Under the pieces are notes generated by a model that made no database searches, was not told where the DNA came from, and saw only the letters and a list, made by a program, of their open reading frames with translations. Below, piece by piece: positions 16,908-25,303 of a DNA stretch of 39,285 bases. Numbering within the stretch: the first letter of the stretch is position 1; every line of letters starts with the position of its first letter. The DNA comes from an uncultured Bacteroidales bacterium (GTDB lineage Bacteria > Bacteroidota > Bacteroidia > Bacteroidales > JACABE01): contig CAIUKU010000132.1 of the NCBI GenBank assembly GCA_903899825.1, forward strand, positions 1-39,285. Reading direction: 5' to 3'. The translations under genes were made by a program, and so were the position numbers.

Positions 16908-17963
16908 ATGAAAAAAACAATTCTAATTACCGGGGGTGCAGGATTCATTGGTTCTCATGTTGTCAGATTATTTGTAAACAAATATCCTGATTACAATATT
17001 GTAAACCTTGATAAATTAACGTATGCGGGCAATCTTGCTAATTTAACCGATATTGAGCAAAAACCCAATTATAGCTTTGTTAAAGCTGACATTGTTGATG
17101 CTCAGGAAATGAACGCTTTATTCGAAAAATATAATTTCGATGGTGTAATTCACCTGGCTGCCGAGTCGCATGTGGATCGTTCAATTGCCAACCCCATGGA
17201 ATTCATCATGACCAATATTGTTGGTACAGTGAATTTGTTGAATGCAGCCCGCAATGCATGGAAAGATAGTTTTGAAAACAAACGCTTCTATCATATTTCT
17301 ACCGATGAAGTCTATGGTTCGTTGGGAGAAGAAGGGCTTTTTACAGAAGAAACCGCTTATGATCCCCGTAGTCCATATTCAGCTTCCAAGGCCAGTTCCG
17401 ATCATTTGGTAAGAGCGTATTTTCATACCTACAAATTACCGATTGTTATTTCTAACTGTTCAAACAATTACGGACAATTTCAATTTCCTGAAAAATTATT
17501 GCCTTTGTCTATCAATAATATTAACCATAATAAAACAATTCCTATTTACGGAAAAGGTGAAAATATCCGCGATTGGCTCTATGTGGTAGATCATGCCCGT
17601 GCCATCGATCTCATTTTCCATGAAGGAAAAACAGGTGATACCTATAACATTGGCGGAAACAACGAATGGACCAATATTGACCTTATTCACAAACTATGTG
17701 AAATTATGGATAAAAAACTCAATCGTGAACCGGGAACTTCACTGAAATTAATCACTTTTGTTAAAGACCGTGCAGGACACGATTTACGTTATGCCATTGA
17801 TTCATCAAAATTACAAAACGAACTGGGATGGAAACCTTCCCTGCAATTTGAAGAAGGCATGGAAATTACAGTTGATTGGTATCTGAACAACGAAGAATGG
17901 CTCAACAATGTTACTTCTGGTGATTATCAAAAATATTACGACAAGCAATATGTTAAACGGTAA
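16908..17963 (+). CDS. rfbB: dTDP-glucose 4,6-dehydratase
   Basis: This 351-aa extended short-chain dehydrogenase converts dTDP-glucose to dTDP-4-keto-6-deoxyglucose for deoxysugars such as rhamnose in surface polysaccharide. It has the NAD-binding GGAGFIGSH (9-17), the RfbB-specific NLDKLTYAGNL, the catalytic Thr132-Asp133-Glu134 in ISTDEVYG, and the YxxxK pair Tyr157 and Lys161 in SPYSASK. Length is normal. rfbA, rfbC and rfbD are not adjacent; the next gene, 84 nt on, is a polysaccharide-related phosphatase. Confidence 0.96.
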   Translation: MKKTILITGGAGFIGSHVVRLFVNKYPDYNIVNLDKLTYAGNLANLTDIEQKPNYSFVKADIVDAQEMNALFEKYNFDGVIHLAAESHVDRSIANPMEFIMTNIVGTVNLLNAARNAWKDSFENKRFYHISTDEVYGSLGEEGLFTEETAYDPRSPYSASKASSDHLVRAYFHTYKLPIVISNCSNNYGQFQFPEKLLPLSINNINHNKTIPIYGKGENIRDWLYVVDHARAIDLIFHEGKTGDTYNIGGNNEWTNIDLIHKLCEIMDKKLNREPGTSLKLITFVKDRAGHDLRYAIDSSKLQNELGWKPSLQFEEGMEITVDWYLNNEEWLNNVTSGDYQKYYDKQYVKR

Positions 17964-18047
17964 TGATCAACAAAGGCGATCACTTATCTGCCCTTATTCT
18001 GAAAACTTAATGAACTTTTCAACTTTATAAACTTTATTACTCCTTTA

Positions 18048-18794
18048 ATGTCGATACTTGGAAATATATTTGCTTCAAAAAAAATGAGACAGCCCATTAA
18101 TCTGGCTGCAATCGGGACAGATATGCATTCACATTTAATCCCGGGTATTGATGATGGTTGTCCTACTATGAACCATTCTGTTGAATTGATCAGGGAAATG
18201 AAAGATCTTGGGTTCAGCAAAATAATAACAACACCTCATATTCAGGGCGAGGTGTATAAAAATACGCCAGAAATCATACTTTCCGGTCTGGAAGATGTAC
18301 GTAAAGCCATAAAAATTGCAGGAATCAATGTTCAGCTGGAAGCTGCAGCCGAATATTTGCTGGATGATTTTTTTGCTGAAAAATTGCAGGCTAAAAACCT
18401 GCTAAGTTTTAGCAACAAACACATTTTGGTTGAACTTTCCTATTTTAGTCCTCACCCTAATCTGTTCAATTTTATTTTTGATCTGCAAATAGAGGGATAT
18501 AAAGTGATATTAGCCCATCCTGAACGTTATTCCTATTGGTTTAACAGCTATAATAAATATGATGAACTTAAAGACAGAGGGGTGTTTTTTCAGATGAATA
18601 CCATCTCCTTAGGCGGTTATTATGGCCCAATGGTAAAAAAACAAGCTGAAAAGATGGTAGATTTGGGTATGATTGATTTTCTGGGAACAGATATGCACAA
18701 TACCAATTATCTTCAGGGATTACAGGATGTCCGTTATGAAAAATACCTGGACAAAATACTATCTTCAGGAAAAATTATGAATGGGAGTTTATAA
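18048..18794 (+). CDS. CpsB/CapC/YwqE-family PHP tyrosine-protein phosphatase
   Basis: This 248-aa protein has the PHP metal-binding motifs in order: DMHSHLIPGIDDG (Asp25, His27, His29), the TTPHI motif, ILAHPERY, and the closing GTDMHN. This is the CpsB/YwqE type, manganese-dependent phosphatases that remove phosphate from the tyrosine kinase controlling export of capsule or exopolysaccharide. No Wzc-like kinase gene is in the window, so the partner must lie elsewhere. It follows rfbB closely and is probably cotranscribed. The gap holds GAACTTTATAAACTTTAT-like simple repeats (18000-18035). Confidence 0.9.
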   Translation: MSILGNIFASKKMRQPINLAAIGTDMHSHLIPGIDDGCPTMNHSVELIREMKDLGFSKIITTPHIQGEVYKNTPEIILSGLEDVRKAIKIAGINVQLEAAAEYLLDDFFAEKLQAKNLLSFSNKHILVELSYFSPHPNLFNFIFDLQIEGYKVILAHPERYSYWFNSYNKYDELKDRGVFFQMNTISLGGYYGPMVKKQAEKMVDLGMIDFLGTDMHNTNYLQGLQDVRYEKYLDKILSSGKIMNGSL

Positions 18795-18823
18795 ATAACC
18801 GAAATTGAACTCAAAAAAGTTTG

Positions 18824-18831
18824 TATATTTG
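18824..18831 (+). promoter_or_regulatory. Candidate -7 element for the HMA-AraC regulator
   Basis: TATATTTG matches TAnnTTTG and lies 48 nt before the ATG at 18880. No good TTTG is at the right distance (an ATTG is 16 nt upstream). Confidence 0.42.
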
Positions 18832-18879
18832 AAGAAGAGTTTTCTGCTGAATAGAAAAATTCTTTCTTAATAAACAGTT

Positions 18880-19455
18880 ATGGAAATAAGTAAGACATTG
18901 TATGTTAAGTATATGGTTTGCAAGTGCTGCATCCGCATCCTAAGGCAGGAGCTGGAGCAACACGGCATTCAGATACATCGTATAGTGCTTGGCGAAATTG
19001 ATATCAGTTATGATAGTATTAAAATTACAGATGTCGGTATTGAAAAAATAATCAACAACAATGGTTTTGAGCTGGTTACCAATAAAGACAAAATACTGGT
19101 AGAACAGATTAAAACGGCTGTAATTGAGTTGGTGCACTTTGCCAATAATATGAATTCCATTATCCGAAACTCCGATTACCTGGTTGAAAAACTGGGTTAT
19201 TCTTACCAGCATTTGTCTGCCGTTTTTTCCAAATACGAGGAAAATACCCTCGAAAAATATATCATTCTCCACAAAATAGAAAAAGTAAAGGAAATGATAG
19301 AATACGGCGATCTTACCCTGAGTGAAATTGCTTTTACAATGGGTTACAGCAGTGTTCAATACCTTTCCACCCAATTTAAAAACATTACCGGCATATCGGT
19401 AACCGATTACAAAAAAGCACCTGATGTAGAGCGTAAATCCATAGCAGAGATTTAG
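18880..19455 (+). CDS. Small AraC-family regulator with N-terminal HMA-like domain
   Basis: A 191-aa protein of two parts. Residues 8-65 look like a heavy-metal-associated (ferredoxin-like) fold: MVCKCC gives the MxCxxC pattern (Met12, Cys14, Cys17, plus Cys16), with a helix, the strand IVLGEIDI and a second helix ending FELV. Residues 80-185 are a complete AraC-type double helix-turn-helix, including LTLSEIAFTMGYSSVQYLSTQFKNITGIS. Such short regulators are common in Bacteroidota, but I know no settled function. Binding of copper or another thiol-seeking metal is an inference from the cysteines. No efflux pump or metal chaperone lies next to it, so its targets are not evident. Confidence 0.82.
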   Translation: MEISKTLYVKYMVCKCCIRILRQELEQHGIQIHRIVLGEIDISYDSIKITDVGIEKIINNNGFELVTNKDKILVEQIKTAVIELVHFANNMNSIIRNSDYLVEKLGYSYQHLSAVFSKYEENTLEKYIILHKIEKVKEMIEYGDLTLSEIAFTMGYSSVQYLSTQFKNITGISVTDYKKAPDVERKSIAEI

Positions 19456-19574
19456 GAAGGTAGGCAATGGCATTTTTTAGATAAACGCACGATTTTATTA
19501 CAAAAACAATTATTCATACAAATTCAGCAATGATTTTTTAGCTTAAAAGAAATAAGAATCATTTATTGTTATAT

Positions 19575-19731
19575 TTAAATCAGAGTATTAAATCTTCTGA
19601 TTTTTTAACGCGGATATGCATGATCCCTGAAGTGAAACGCTGATAAACATAGATGTTTAAAATCAGAAAGACATATAAAAATCTGCGAATATCCGCGTTT
19701 CCCGAAGATTCGGGATCCATTTTATCCGCGT
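19575..19731. repeat. Structured ACGCGGAT-type intergenic repeat element
   Basis: AACGCGGATAT (19607-19617) and its exact reverse complement ATATCCGCGTT (19689-19699) bracket about 70 bp. Inside and around are AACGCTGAT (19636-19644), AAACAT/ATGTTT palindrome (19646-19659), ATCTGCGA (19681-19688), a TCCCGA/TCGGGA hairpin (19700-19715) and a third ATCCGCGT (19723-19731... reading TTTATCCGCGTG). TTCTGATTTT and AAAATCAGAA give another nested stem. The repeated ACGCnGAT units and nested stems mark it as a dispersed repeat, not a gene. Confidence 0.65.
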
Positions 19732-20023
19732 GCTAAATTTTCAAATCAATAATAAAGATGTAATTATTATTATTCGAAGGACATCAACAATAAAGAGGTT
19801 GATCCCCTTGGGGAAAGATATTCATTTTATCAAACTATAACGAAAAGATGAAATATGTAGTAGTCTTTCGAAATTTGGGATCATCGTTTCTTGAACTACA
19901 ACATTTTTATGATTGGCATAATATCGTTGATATAATGAACTAAATTATAAATCATTTTAGTATTAAATAGTATAAAATATTTTAAAATCGCGCTCATTAC
20001 AATATCTTTCGCCGATTTTTCAT

Positions 20024-20031
20024 AATTTTGC
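20024..20031 (+). promoter_or_regulatory. aspS: Candidate -7 element for aspS
   Basis: TAATTTTG is an exact -7 match, 21 nt before the aspS ATG. No clear TTTG lies 19-21 nt upstream, so the -33 part is weak. Confidence 0.5.
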
Positions 20032-20052
20032 ACTTTATTTAAAACGAAACAG

Positions 20053-21804
20053 ATGCTAAGAACACACGATTGCGGAGAATTAAACTTAAGCAATATAAAT
20101 CAAGAAGTTGAATTGAGTGGTTGGGTACAACGCTCCAGGGATCTAGGAGGTATGACTTTTGTTGATCTGCGCGACAGATACGGAATTACACAATTGGTCT
20201 TCAATATGGAAACCGATGCTGCTTTGTGCGAACAAGCCCGCAAATTAGGCCGGGAATATGTGGTTACCATTAAAGGGATGGTTACCGAACGTAGCAACAA
20301 AAACCTGAAAATGCCTACCGGGGAGATAGAAATTACAGTACAGCATATCGAAATTCTTAATCAGTCCAAGCTTCCGCCTTTTACTATCGAAGACAATACC
20401 GATGGCGGTGACGAACTGAGGATGAAGTATCGTTATCTCGATTTACGCAGGAATCCTGTTAAGAAAAACCTCGAATTGCGCCATCAGCTTTCGATGGAAA
20501 CCCGCAATTATCTCAATGCTTTGAGATTCATTGAAGTTGAAACGCCTTATTTAATAAAATCCACTCCCGAAGGTGCACGCGATTTTGTGGTTCCATCGCG
20601 TATGAATGCCGGTGAATTTTACGCCTTACCACAATCACCACAAACTTTCAAGCAATTACTGATGATTTCGGGCTATGACCGTTATTTTCAGATTGTAAGA
20701 TGTTTCCGTGATGAGGATTTACGTGCCGACCGTCAACCTGAATTTACACAAATCGATTGCGAAATGTCGTTTGTTACTCAGGAAGATATTCTGAATACTT
20801 TCGAAGGACTTACGAAACATCTTTTCAAGGCCATTAAAGGCATTGATATTAATGAAATACCAAGAATAAGCTATGCCGATGCCATGAAATATTATGGTTC
20901 CGACAAGCCTGATATCCGCTTCGATATGCAGTTTGTGGAATTAAATGAGGTATGTAAAAACAAGGACTTCAAACTTTTTGATGAAGCTGAACTGATAATT
21001 GGTATCAATGCGAAAGGCTGCAGCGAATATACCCGCAAACAGCTGGATGAACTCACCGACTTTGTAAGGAAACCTCAGATAGGGGCAAGCGGCTTAATTT
21101 ATCTCAGATGCAATACCGATGGCAGCCTGAAATCTTCCGTTGATAAATTCTATACCCCCGAAGATTTGAAATTATGGGCCGAAAAATTCAATGCACAAGC
21201 CGGTGATTTGATATTGATACTGGCCGGTAACAAAGTAAAAACACAAAAAGCTTTGTGCGAACTCCGCCTCGAAATGGGGCAACGCCTTGGATTAAGAAAT
21301 CCTGATAATTATGCCCCTTTATGGGTAATAGATTTCCCATTGCTGGAATGGGGGGAAGAAGCCCAACGTTTTTATGCGATGCATCATCCTTTTACTTCAC
21401 CCAAAACAGAAGATATTGAAATGCTGGAAACCAATCTGCATGCAATTAGAGCCAATGCCTACGATATTGTCATCAATGGCGTGGAAGTGGGGGGAGGTTC
21501 TATCCGTATACATAACAAAGACTTACAGAAAAAGATGTTTTCCATACTTGGGTTTACAGATGAAGAAGCGCAAAATCAATTTGGATTTTTAATGAATGCC
21601 TTTGAATACGGGGCACCGCCTCACGGAGGAATCGCTTTTGGTTTCGACCGATTGTGTTCTCTTTTCGGAGGAAGTGAAAGCATACGCGATTTTATTGCCT
21701 TCCCCAAAAACAATGCAGGCAGGGATGTAATGATAGATTCTCCTTCTACTATCAGCGACGAACAGTTGAAAGAGTTAAGTCTTATCATTCATAAAGAAAA
21801 ATAA
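20053..21804 (+). CDS. aspS: Aspartate-tRNA ligase (bacterial type)
   Basis: This 583-aa class II synthetase charges tRNA-Asp with aspartate. The N-terminal OB fold (residues 1-105, starting LRTHDCGEL and [11 protein letters not shown]) reads the anticodon. The catalytic core has [14 protein letters not shown], motif 2 in [23 protein letters not shown] and motif 3 in [13 protein letters not shown] insertion of about 110 residues (near 290-400) marks the bacterial form. Length and motifs are complete. Which of the discriminating (AspRS) or non-discriminating kind it is cannot be settled by eye. Confidence 0.98.
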   Translation: MLRTHDCGELNLSNINQEVELSGWVQRSRDLGGMTFVDLRDRYGITQLVFNMETDAALCEQARKLGREYVVTIKGMVTERSNKNLKMPTGEIEITVQHIEILNQSKLPPFTIEDNTDGGDELRMKYRYLDLRRNPVKKNLELRHQLSMETRNYLNALRFIEVETPYLIKSTPEGARDFVVPSRMNAGEFYALPQSPQTFKQLLMISGYDRYFQIVRCFRDEDLRADRQPEFTQIDCEMSFVTQEDILNTFEGLTKHLFKAIKGIDINEIPRISYADAMKYYGSDKPDIRFDMQFVELNEVCKNKDFKLFDEAELIIGINAKGCSEYTRKQLDELTDFVRKPQIGASGLIYLRCNTDGSLKSSVDKFYTPEDLKLWAEKFNAQAGDLILILAGNKVKTQKALCELRLEMGQRLGLRNPDNYAPLWVIDFPLLEWGEEAQRFYAMHHPFTSPKTEDIEMLETNLHAIRANAYDIVINGVEVGGGSIRIHNKDLQKKMFSILGFTDEEAQNQFGFLMNAFEYGAPPHGGIAFGFDRLCSLFGGSESIRDFIAFPKNNAGRDVMIDSPSTISDEQLKELSLIIHKEK

Positions 21805-21917
21805 TATGCTGTGTTAATTACAGTGAAAATCGTATAATGTTGTAATAAAAAGGCAAAATCTTATAAACTATTCAAGTTATTAGTCTTTAATATTGCAATC
21901 GGAATAATACTAAAAAA

Positions 21918-23762
21918 ATGAGAAAAATATTTTTTACCCTGGCAGCAATTTTATTGCTGCTAAATGCTAAAGCTCAGGTATCAAAAGAAGATAACAAAGT
22001 GGAAGTTATTGTTTGTTCTGAGTTTCATGAAACCAAAACATTGAGTGAAATTGCAGCAACACAGGCTGGTCTTCAAAGTATTAATGATCAGATCAGGAAA
22101 GAATCTGAAGACAGAAAGAACAGGAAAGCCTATAATAAGAAAACCAATGTGAATGCATTGCCCTTAAAAGAAGACCCTATTGCTCAGAAAACGATGGGAA
22201 ACCGCCAATCGCAGACACTGTTGACTTCCTGGGAAGGATTGGCAGGCTTGAGCTATCCTCCTGATCCATCCGGAGCTGCAGGTCCTAACCATTATGTACA
22301 GGCGGTGAATTCTTCCTATCAGATTTTTACCAAAACCGGAGGTAGTGTTACCGGAGGAGGTCCTTTTACACTGGGTAGTTTATTATTTAATTCTAATGAT
22401 GGTGATCCTATTGTTTTATATGATAAGTATGCTGACCGTTGGGTTATTACTGAGTTTAAATCGGTTGGCAGAAAAGTTTTATTTGCAGTATCCAAAACAC
22501 CAGATCCTACAGGGCAGTATTACACCTATCAATTTACTTCTCCTCAGTTTCCCGATTATCAGAAATTTTCCATCTGGTCAGATGGTTATTATATGACTTC
22601 CAATCAATCTACCCAAAAAGTATTTGTATTTGAAAGGGATTCTATGCTGGCAGGATCAGCAACATCAAGAGCACTCAATAAAACATTTACACCAGTCAAG
22701 ACTACAGGTTTCTTTTGTCCATTGCCGGCAGATGCTGATGGTCAATTGCCTCCTGCAGGAACTCCCTGTCCGATTTTTTCTTATGAGGATGATGGCTGGG
22801 GTACCGGTTATATAGATAGAATTAATATTTACAAAATGAGTGTGGTTTGGGGTAGTACGCCAACTGCTACTATTATGGTTGATGCTCAGTTACCAACTGA
22901 GCCTTTTGATGCTTCTTACAATCAGAACTGGGATGATATTGCACAACCCGGTACTACTGCCAAGCTTGATGGTATTGGAGGAGTCTTTACTTACAGAGCT
23001 CAATTCCGTAGATGGACCGGTTACAATACTGTAGTCTTGAATTGTGGTGTAAAAGTAAATACTTCCACAGGACAAAGAAGTATTAGATGGTACGAATTGC
23101 GTCAGAATACTACAACCAACGAATGGAGCATTTATCAACAAAGTACCTTTGCTCCTGACAACCTGAACCGTTGGGTGGGAAGTATTGCCATGGACGACAA
23201 TGGAAGCATTGGACTAGCTTATGCTGTTTCAGGATCTACAGATGTATATCCGGGAATCAGATATACAGGACGTTTGGCTTCAGACACGCTTAATCAAATG
23301 AGTTTTGCTGAACAAACCGTGGCAGTTGGAAATTCAGCTCAAACTTCCAACAATCGTTTCGGTGATTATTCACATACTTCACTTGACCCTTTGGATGGTA
23401 CTATTTTCTGGCATACTGGCGAATATATATTAAACGGTCAACCAGCAACTAAAATATTTTCCTTTAAGTTTCCGCTGGGTTCATCCGGGATTAAGGATAA
23501 TGCAAATTCTTTCTCATTTGCTGCATTTAACAATGGGGGTGAAATTAAAATCATCCTCAAAAATTTACCTGAAAACAATGGATTACAGCTAGATTTGTTC
23601 GACATCAAGGGCAGATTAATTGAAAGTAAAAATTTATACCCTTCGGTAAATACACTGGAAACTGCATTCAACAGCTCTGGCCTTGCCAAAGGAACTTATC
23701 TGGTAAGAATTGGCAGTGTAAATACCAATTTCCAGAAAGTTGCTAAAGTTATTGTTGATTAA
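21918..23762 (+). CDS. T9SS-secreted protein, propeller-like body
   Basis: A 614-aa secreted protein. Residues 1-19 are a signal peptide ending AKA-Q. The middle (about 90-510) has repeated beta-strand segments with aromatic and Asp/Gly turns (DPSGAAGPNHYVQAVNS, DGDPIVLYDKYADRWVITEF, WSDGYYMTSN), which suggests a beta-propeller; no catalytic signature was recognised. The last ~75 residues (from about 540: LQLDLFDIKGRLIE... GLAKGTYLVRI...KVAKVIVD) are a type A C-terminal sorting domain, which sends the protein through the type IX system to the surface or medium. Residues 60-90 are a basic linker. It is a single-gene unit with a strong terminator 28 bp after the stop. Confidence 0.88.
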   Translation: MRKIFFTLAAILLLLNAKAQVSKEDNKVEVIVCSEFHETKTLSEIAATQAGLQSINDQIRKESEDRKNRKAYNKKTNVNALPLKEDPIAQKTMGNRQSQTLLTSWEGLAGLSYPPDPSGAAGPNHYVQAVNSSYQIFTKTGGSVTGGGPFTLGSLLFNSNDGDPIVLYDKYADRWVITEFKSVGRKVLFAVSKTPDPTGQYYTYQFTSPQFPDYQKFSIWSDGYYMTSNQSTQKVFVFERDSMLAGSATSRALNKTFTPVKTTGFFCPLPADADGQLPPAGTPCPIFSYEDDGWGTGYIDRINIYKMSVVWGSTPTATIMVDAQLPTEPFDASYNQNWDDIAQPGTTAKLDGIGGVFTYRAQFRRWTGYNTVVLNCGVKVNTSTGQRSIRWYELRQNTTTNEWSIYQQSTFAPDNLNRWVGSIAMDDNGSIGLAYAVSGSTDVYPGIRYTGRLASDTLNQMSFAEQTVAVGNSAQTSNNRFGDYSHTSLDPLDGTIFWHTGEYILNGQPATKIFSFKFPLGSSGIKDNANSFSFAAFNNGGEIKIILKNLPENNGLQLDLFDIKGRLIESKNLYPSVNTLETAFNSSGLAKGTYLVRIGSVNTNFQKVAKVIVD

Positions 23763-23789
23763 TTGATTGTCAGATATTTATAATAATAT

Positions 23790-23830
23790 ACCCGGGCTTG
23801 AATATTTCTTTTAATCCCGGGTTTTTGTTT
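23790..23830 (+). terminator. Intrinsic terminator after the T9SS protein
   Basis: ACCCGGG (23790-23796) pairs with CCCGGGT (23816-23822); past one mismatch the stem continues for about five more pairs to a small loop. A T-rich tract (23822-23830) follows on the plus strand: a classic rho-independent terminator. Confidence 0.9.
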
Positions 23831-23848
23831 CTTTTAAAAATATAAAAT

Positions 23849-24190
23849 ATGCGTAATCTATTCTTTTTTATAGGAATATTACTGATTGTTTCTTGTAAAA
23901 CTTCAGAAAAACAAGTCATTCATCCAATTGTATCCGATACAGTAAAAGGGAAAAATATCGGGATAGTTTCTCACCAATACAAGGAAAAAGGATGCGACAT
24001 CATTATCATTGTCAATAAAGGAAATGATAAACCTTTGCATTTAATCCCGATGAATGAACTGGAAGTAAAATTTAACAAAGATAAACTGAAAATTTCTTTT
24101 GATTATTTACCGTTGAGAGTGAAAAATCCCGAGGGCTGCAATGAGGGAATTCCTGCAGAAATCACTAATATTGCCATTGAAGGGAAATAA
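23849..24190 (+). CDS. Small lipoprotein, unknown function
   Basis: A 113-aa protein with a lipoprotein signal (MRNLFFFIGILLIVSC, lipidated Cys16). The mature 97 residues are Lys-rich with beta-like stretches (GCDIIIIVNKG, LEVKFNKDKLKISFDYLPLRV) and two further cysteines (near 49 and 97) that could pair. No family is recognised. It starts 18 nt after the preceding terminator, and no separate promoter is evident, so it may depend on read-through. Confidence 0.7.
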   Translation: MRNLFFFIGILLIVSCKTSEKQVIHPIVSDTVKGKNIGIVSHQYKEKGCDIIIIVNKGNDKPLHLIPMNELEVKFNKDKLKISFDYLPLRVKNPEGCNEGIPAEITNIAIEGK

Positions 24191-24417
24191 TTATTGCCGT
24201 TTAAGTTAAGAGCTTGATAGCGTGCATTTATGATTTCAAAATGGATGAGAATAATATCAACAAAATATGTTTGGTTTTAATTTGCGCTTTTACGGAGTAA
24301 GCATTCAATGACAATAAAGCAAATTCCCCTGATATGGAAGAAAACAAAACTCATCTTTATTTATTTGATTCTTTTAACTGGCTCTGCCAGTGTTTCCCTG
24401 CATACCAATCGTTAAGG

Positions 24418-24568
24418 TCTCCTTTTAGAGCCTTTCCCGATTTTTCATTGGGAAGAGGTTAGGGTGAGGTCGTGTTAATTTTGCAAAACTATTATTTTGT
24501 TTTTATGAAATTTTGGGCAGCTTAGCGTTTGGCTACAACCTCACCCCCGTCTCTCCTAAAAGGAGAGG
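24418..24568. repeat. REPIN-like inverted pair A of palindromic modules
   Basis: A forward module (24418-24474: hairpin remnants TCTCCTTTTAGAG and TTCCC/GGGAA, then GAGGTTAGGGTGAGGT) is followed by a reverse module (24531-24568: CTACAACCTCACCCCCG then CTCTCCTAAAAGGAGAG). Together they make a ~150-bp element with inverted ends around a spacer that begins TTAATTTTGCAAAACTATTA, the same spacer start as in pair B at 25382-25535. Confidence 0.7.
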
Positions 24569-24639
24569 TGCTACTGTACTGTAAATGTGACATATTAGTG
24601 CGTTGTAGTAAGCTTACTATTTTTACAAATGTATGAAAT
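24551..24639 (+). repeat. Direct repeat R1, left border of the DUF559 gene
   Basis: 89 bp that recur at 25101-25189. The block 24561-24590 (30 bases, from AGGAGAGGTGCTACTG to AAATGTGA) is identical in both, and most of the rest agrees (GTGCGTTGTAG, TTTTTACAAAT, TATGAAA). The copy ends 12 bp before the stop codon of the DUF559 gene. Confidence 0.85.
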
Positions 24640-24650
24640 TAATGGTAAAA

Positions 24651-25037
24651 TTATAGTGTATTCATATATTTTTCAATACCCTGTAAAACTCCAGCTATGT
24701 TTGTCATTACGCTTTTATTTTCAAAGCGAATTACCTTTAATCCAAGTTCATTCAGCTCATACGTTCTGTTTACATCTCTTTCATGTTGAATTTCCTGTAA
24801 ATGAACGCCACCATCAATTTCAATAACCAATTTCAATGTATGACAATAAAAATCTACGATAAATCGATTAATTGGATGCTGTCTTCTAAATTTTAAACCG
24901 TGAAACTGATTATTTTGAAGATATTGCCATAATTTCGTTTCTGCCACAGTCATGGTTTTCCTTAAAACACGGGCTCGTTTTATAATTTCTTCCGAAGCTC
25001 CGAAATAGAAATTTTCCTTGCCTTTTACGAATACCAT
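24651..25037 (-). CDS. DUF559 (Vsr-like) endonuclease-domain protein
   Basis: A 128-aa protein that is essentially one DUF559 domain, related to very-short-patch-repair endonucleases (PD-(D/E)XK fold). Hallmarks: ASEEIIKRARVLRKTMTVAETKLWQYL helix pair (14-40), KFRRQHPINRFIVDFYC (49-65) with Asp62, LVIEIDGGVH (70-79) with Glu73 and Asp75, and the closing GLKVIRFENKSV (99-110). All expected catalytic acids are present, so it is probably active; its DNA target is unknown. It is the only gene in 1.8 kb of palindromic repeats, bracketed by two 89-bp direct repeats. A TAACTTTG -7 match lies only 4 bp before the ATG, so the message may be almost leaderless. Confidence 0.9.
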   Translation of the reverse strand: MVFVKGKENFYFGASEEIIKRARVLRKTMTVAETKLWQYLQNNQFHGLKFRRQHPINRFIVDFYCHTLKLVIEIDGGVHLQEIQHERDVNRTYELNELGLKVIRFENKSVMTNIAGVLQGIEKYMNTL

Positions 25038-25041
25038 ACTA

Positions 25042-25049
25042 CAAAGTTA
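25042..25049 (-). promoter_or_regulatory. Candidate -7 element right at the DUF559 start
   Basis: TAACTTTG on the minus strand matches the -7 consensus, with TTTC 21 nt upstream (25071-25074). It ends 4 bp before the ATG, which would make a leaderless transcript; a chance match in AT-rich DNA is also possible. Confidence 0.33.
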
Positions 25050-25100
25050 AAATTATTTATTAAACAGTCAGAAAATTTGCAATTAGCTCTGCCAGAATTC

Positions 25101-25189
25101 CTCTCCTCTTAGGAGAGGTGCTACTGTACTGTAAATGTGATATGTTAGTGCGTTGTAGCAAAGTTTTTATTTTTTACAAATATATGAAA
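25101..25189 (+). repeat. Direct repeat R2, right border of the DUF559 gene
   Basis: Second copy of the 89-bp repeat at 24551-24639, with 30 identical bases at 25111-25140. Its palindrome (25100-25118) reads CCTCTCCTCTTAGGAGAGG. The two copies lie 550 bp apart with the endonuclease gene between them. Confidence 0.85.
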
Positions 25190-25303
25190 GTTTCTTTAAT
25201 GCAATAATATTTATAATTAGCTCTGTAAGAGTTCCTCTCCTTTTAGGAGAGGTTAGGTCGTGTCAATATTGCAAAACTATTTTTTTATGTCATTATGAGC
25301 AAT
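25150..25303 (+). repeat. Palindromic repeat unit 1 (154 bp)
   Basis: Starts GCGTTGTAGCAA, runs through TTTTTTACAAATATATGAAAG, AATGCAATAATATTTATAAT and TTAGCTCTG, then the perfect palindrome CCTCTCCTTTTAGGAGAGG (25234-25252), GTTAGGTCGTGT and ATTGCAAAACTATTTTTTTATG. The next unit begins directly. Confidence 0.85.

Larger units (their letters stand above)
19456..20052. other. 597-bp intergenic region with structured repeat, no gene
   Basis: No credible gene was found: the short minus-strand frame at 19896-20093 overlaps the aspS start and resembles no protein I know. The stretch holds a repeat-like element with several inverted repeats (19575-19731), a perfect TCCCCTTGGGGA palindrome (19803-19814), and the aspS promoter region at its right end. 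Confidence 0.7.
24191..24650. other. 460-bp gene-free stretch with palindromic modules
   Basis: No coding sequence. The left 200 bp is plain AT-rich DNA. From 24418 on it holds an inverted pair of palindromic modules and then the direct repeat that borders the DUF559 gene. Confidence 0.7.

Noticed and set aside
19896-20093. 65-codon minus-strand frame upstream of aspS
   Set aside because: It overlaps the aspS start and promoter, is AT-driven, and shows no recognisable domain.
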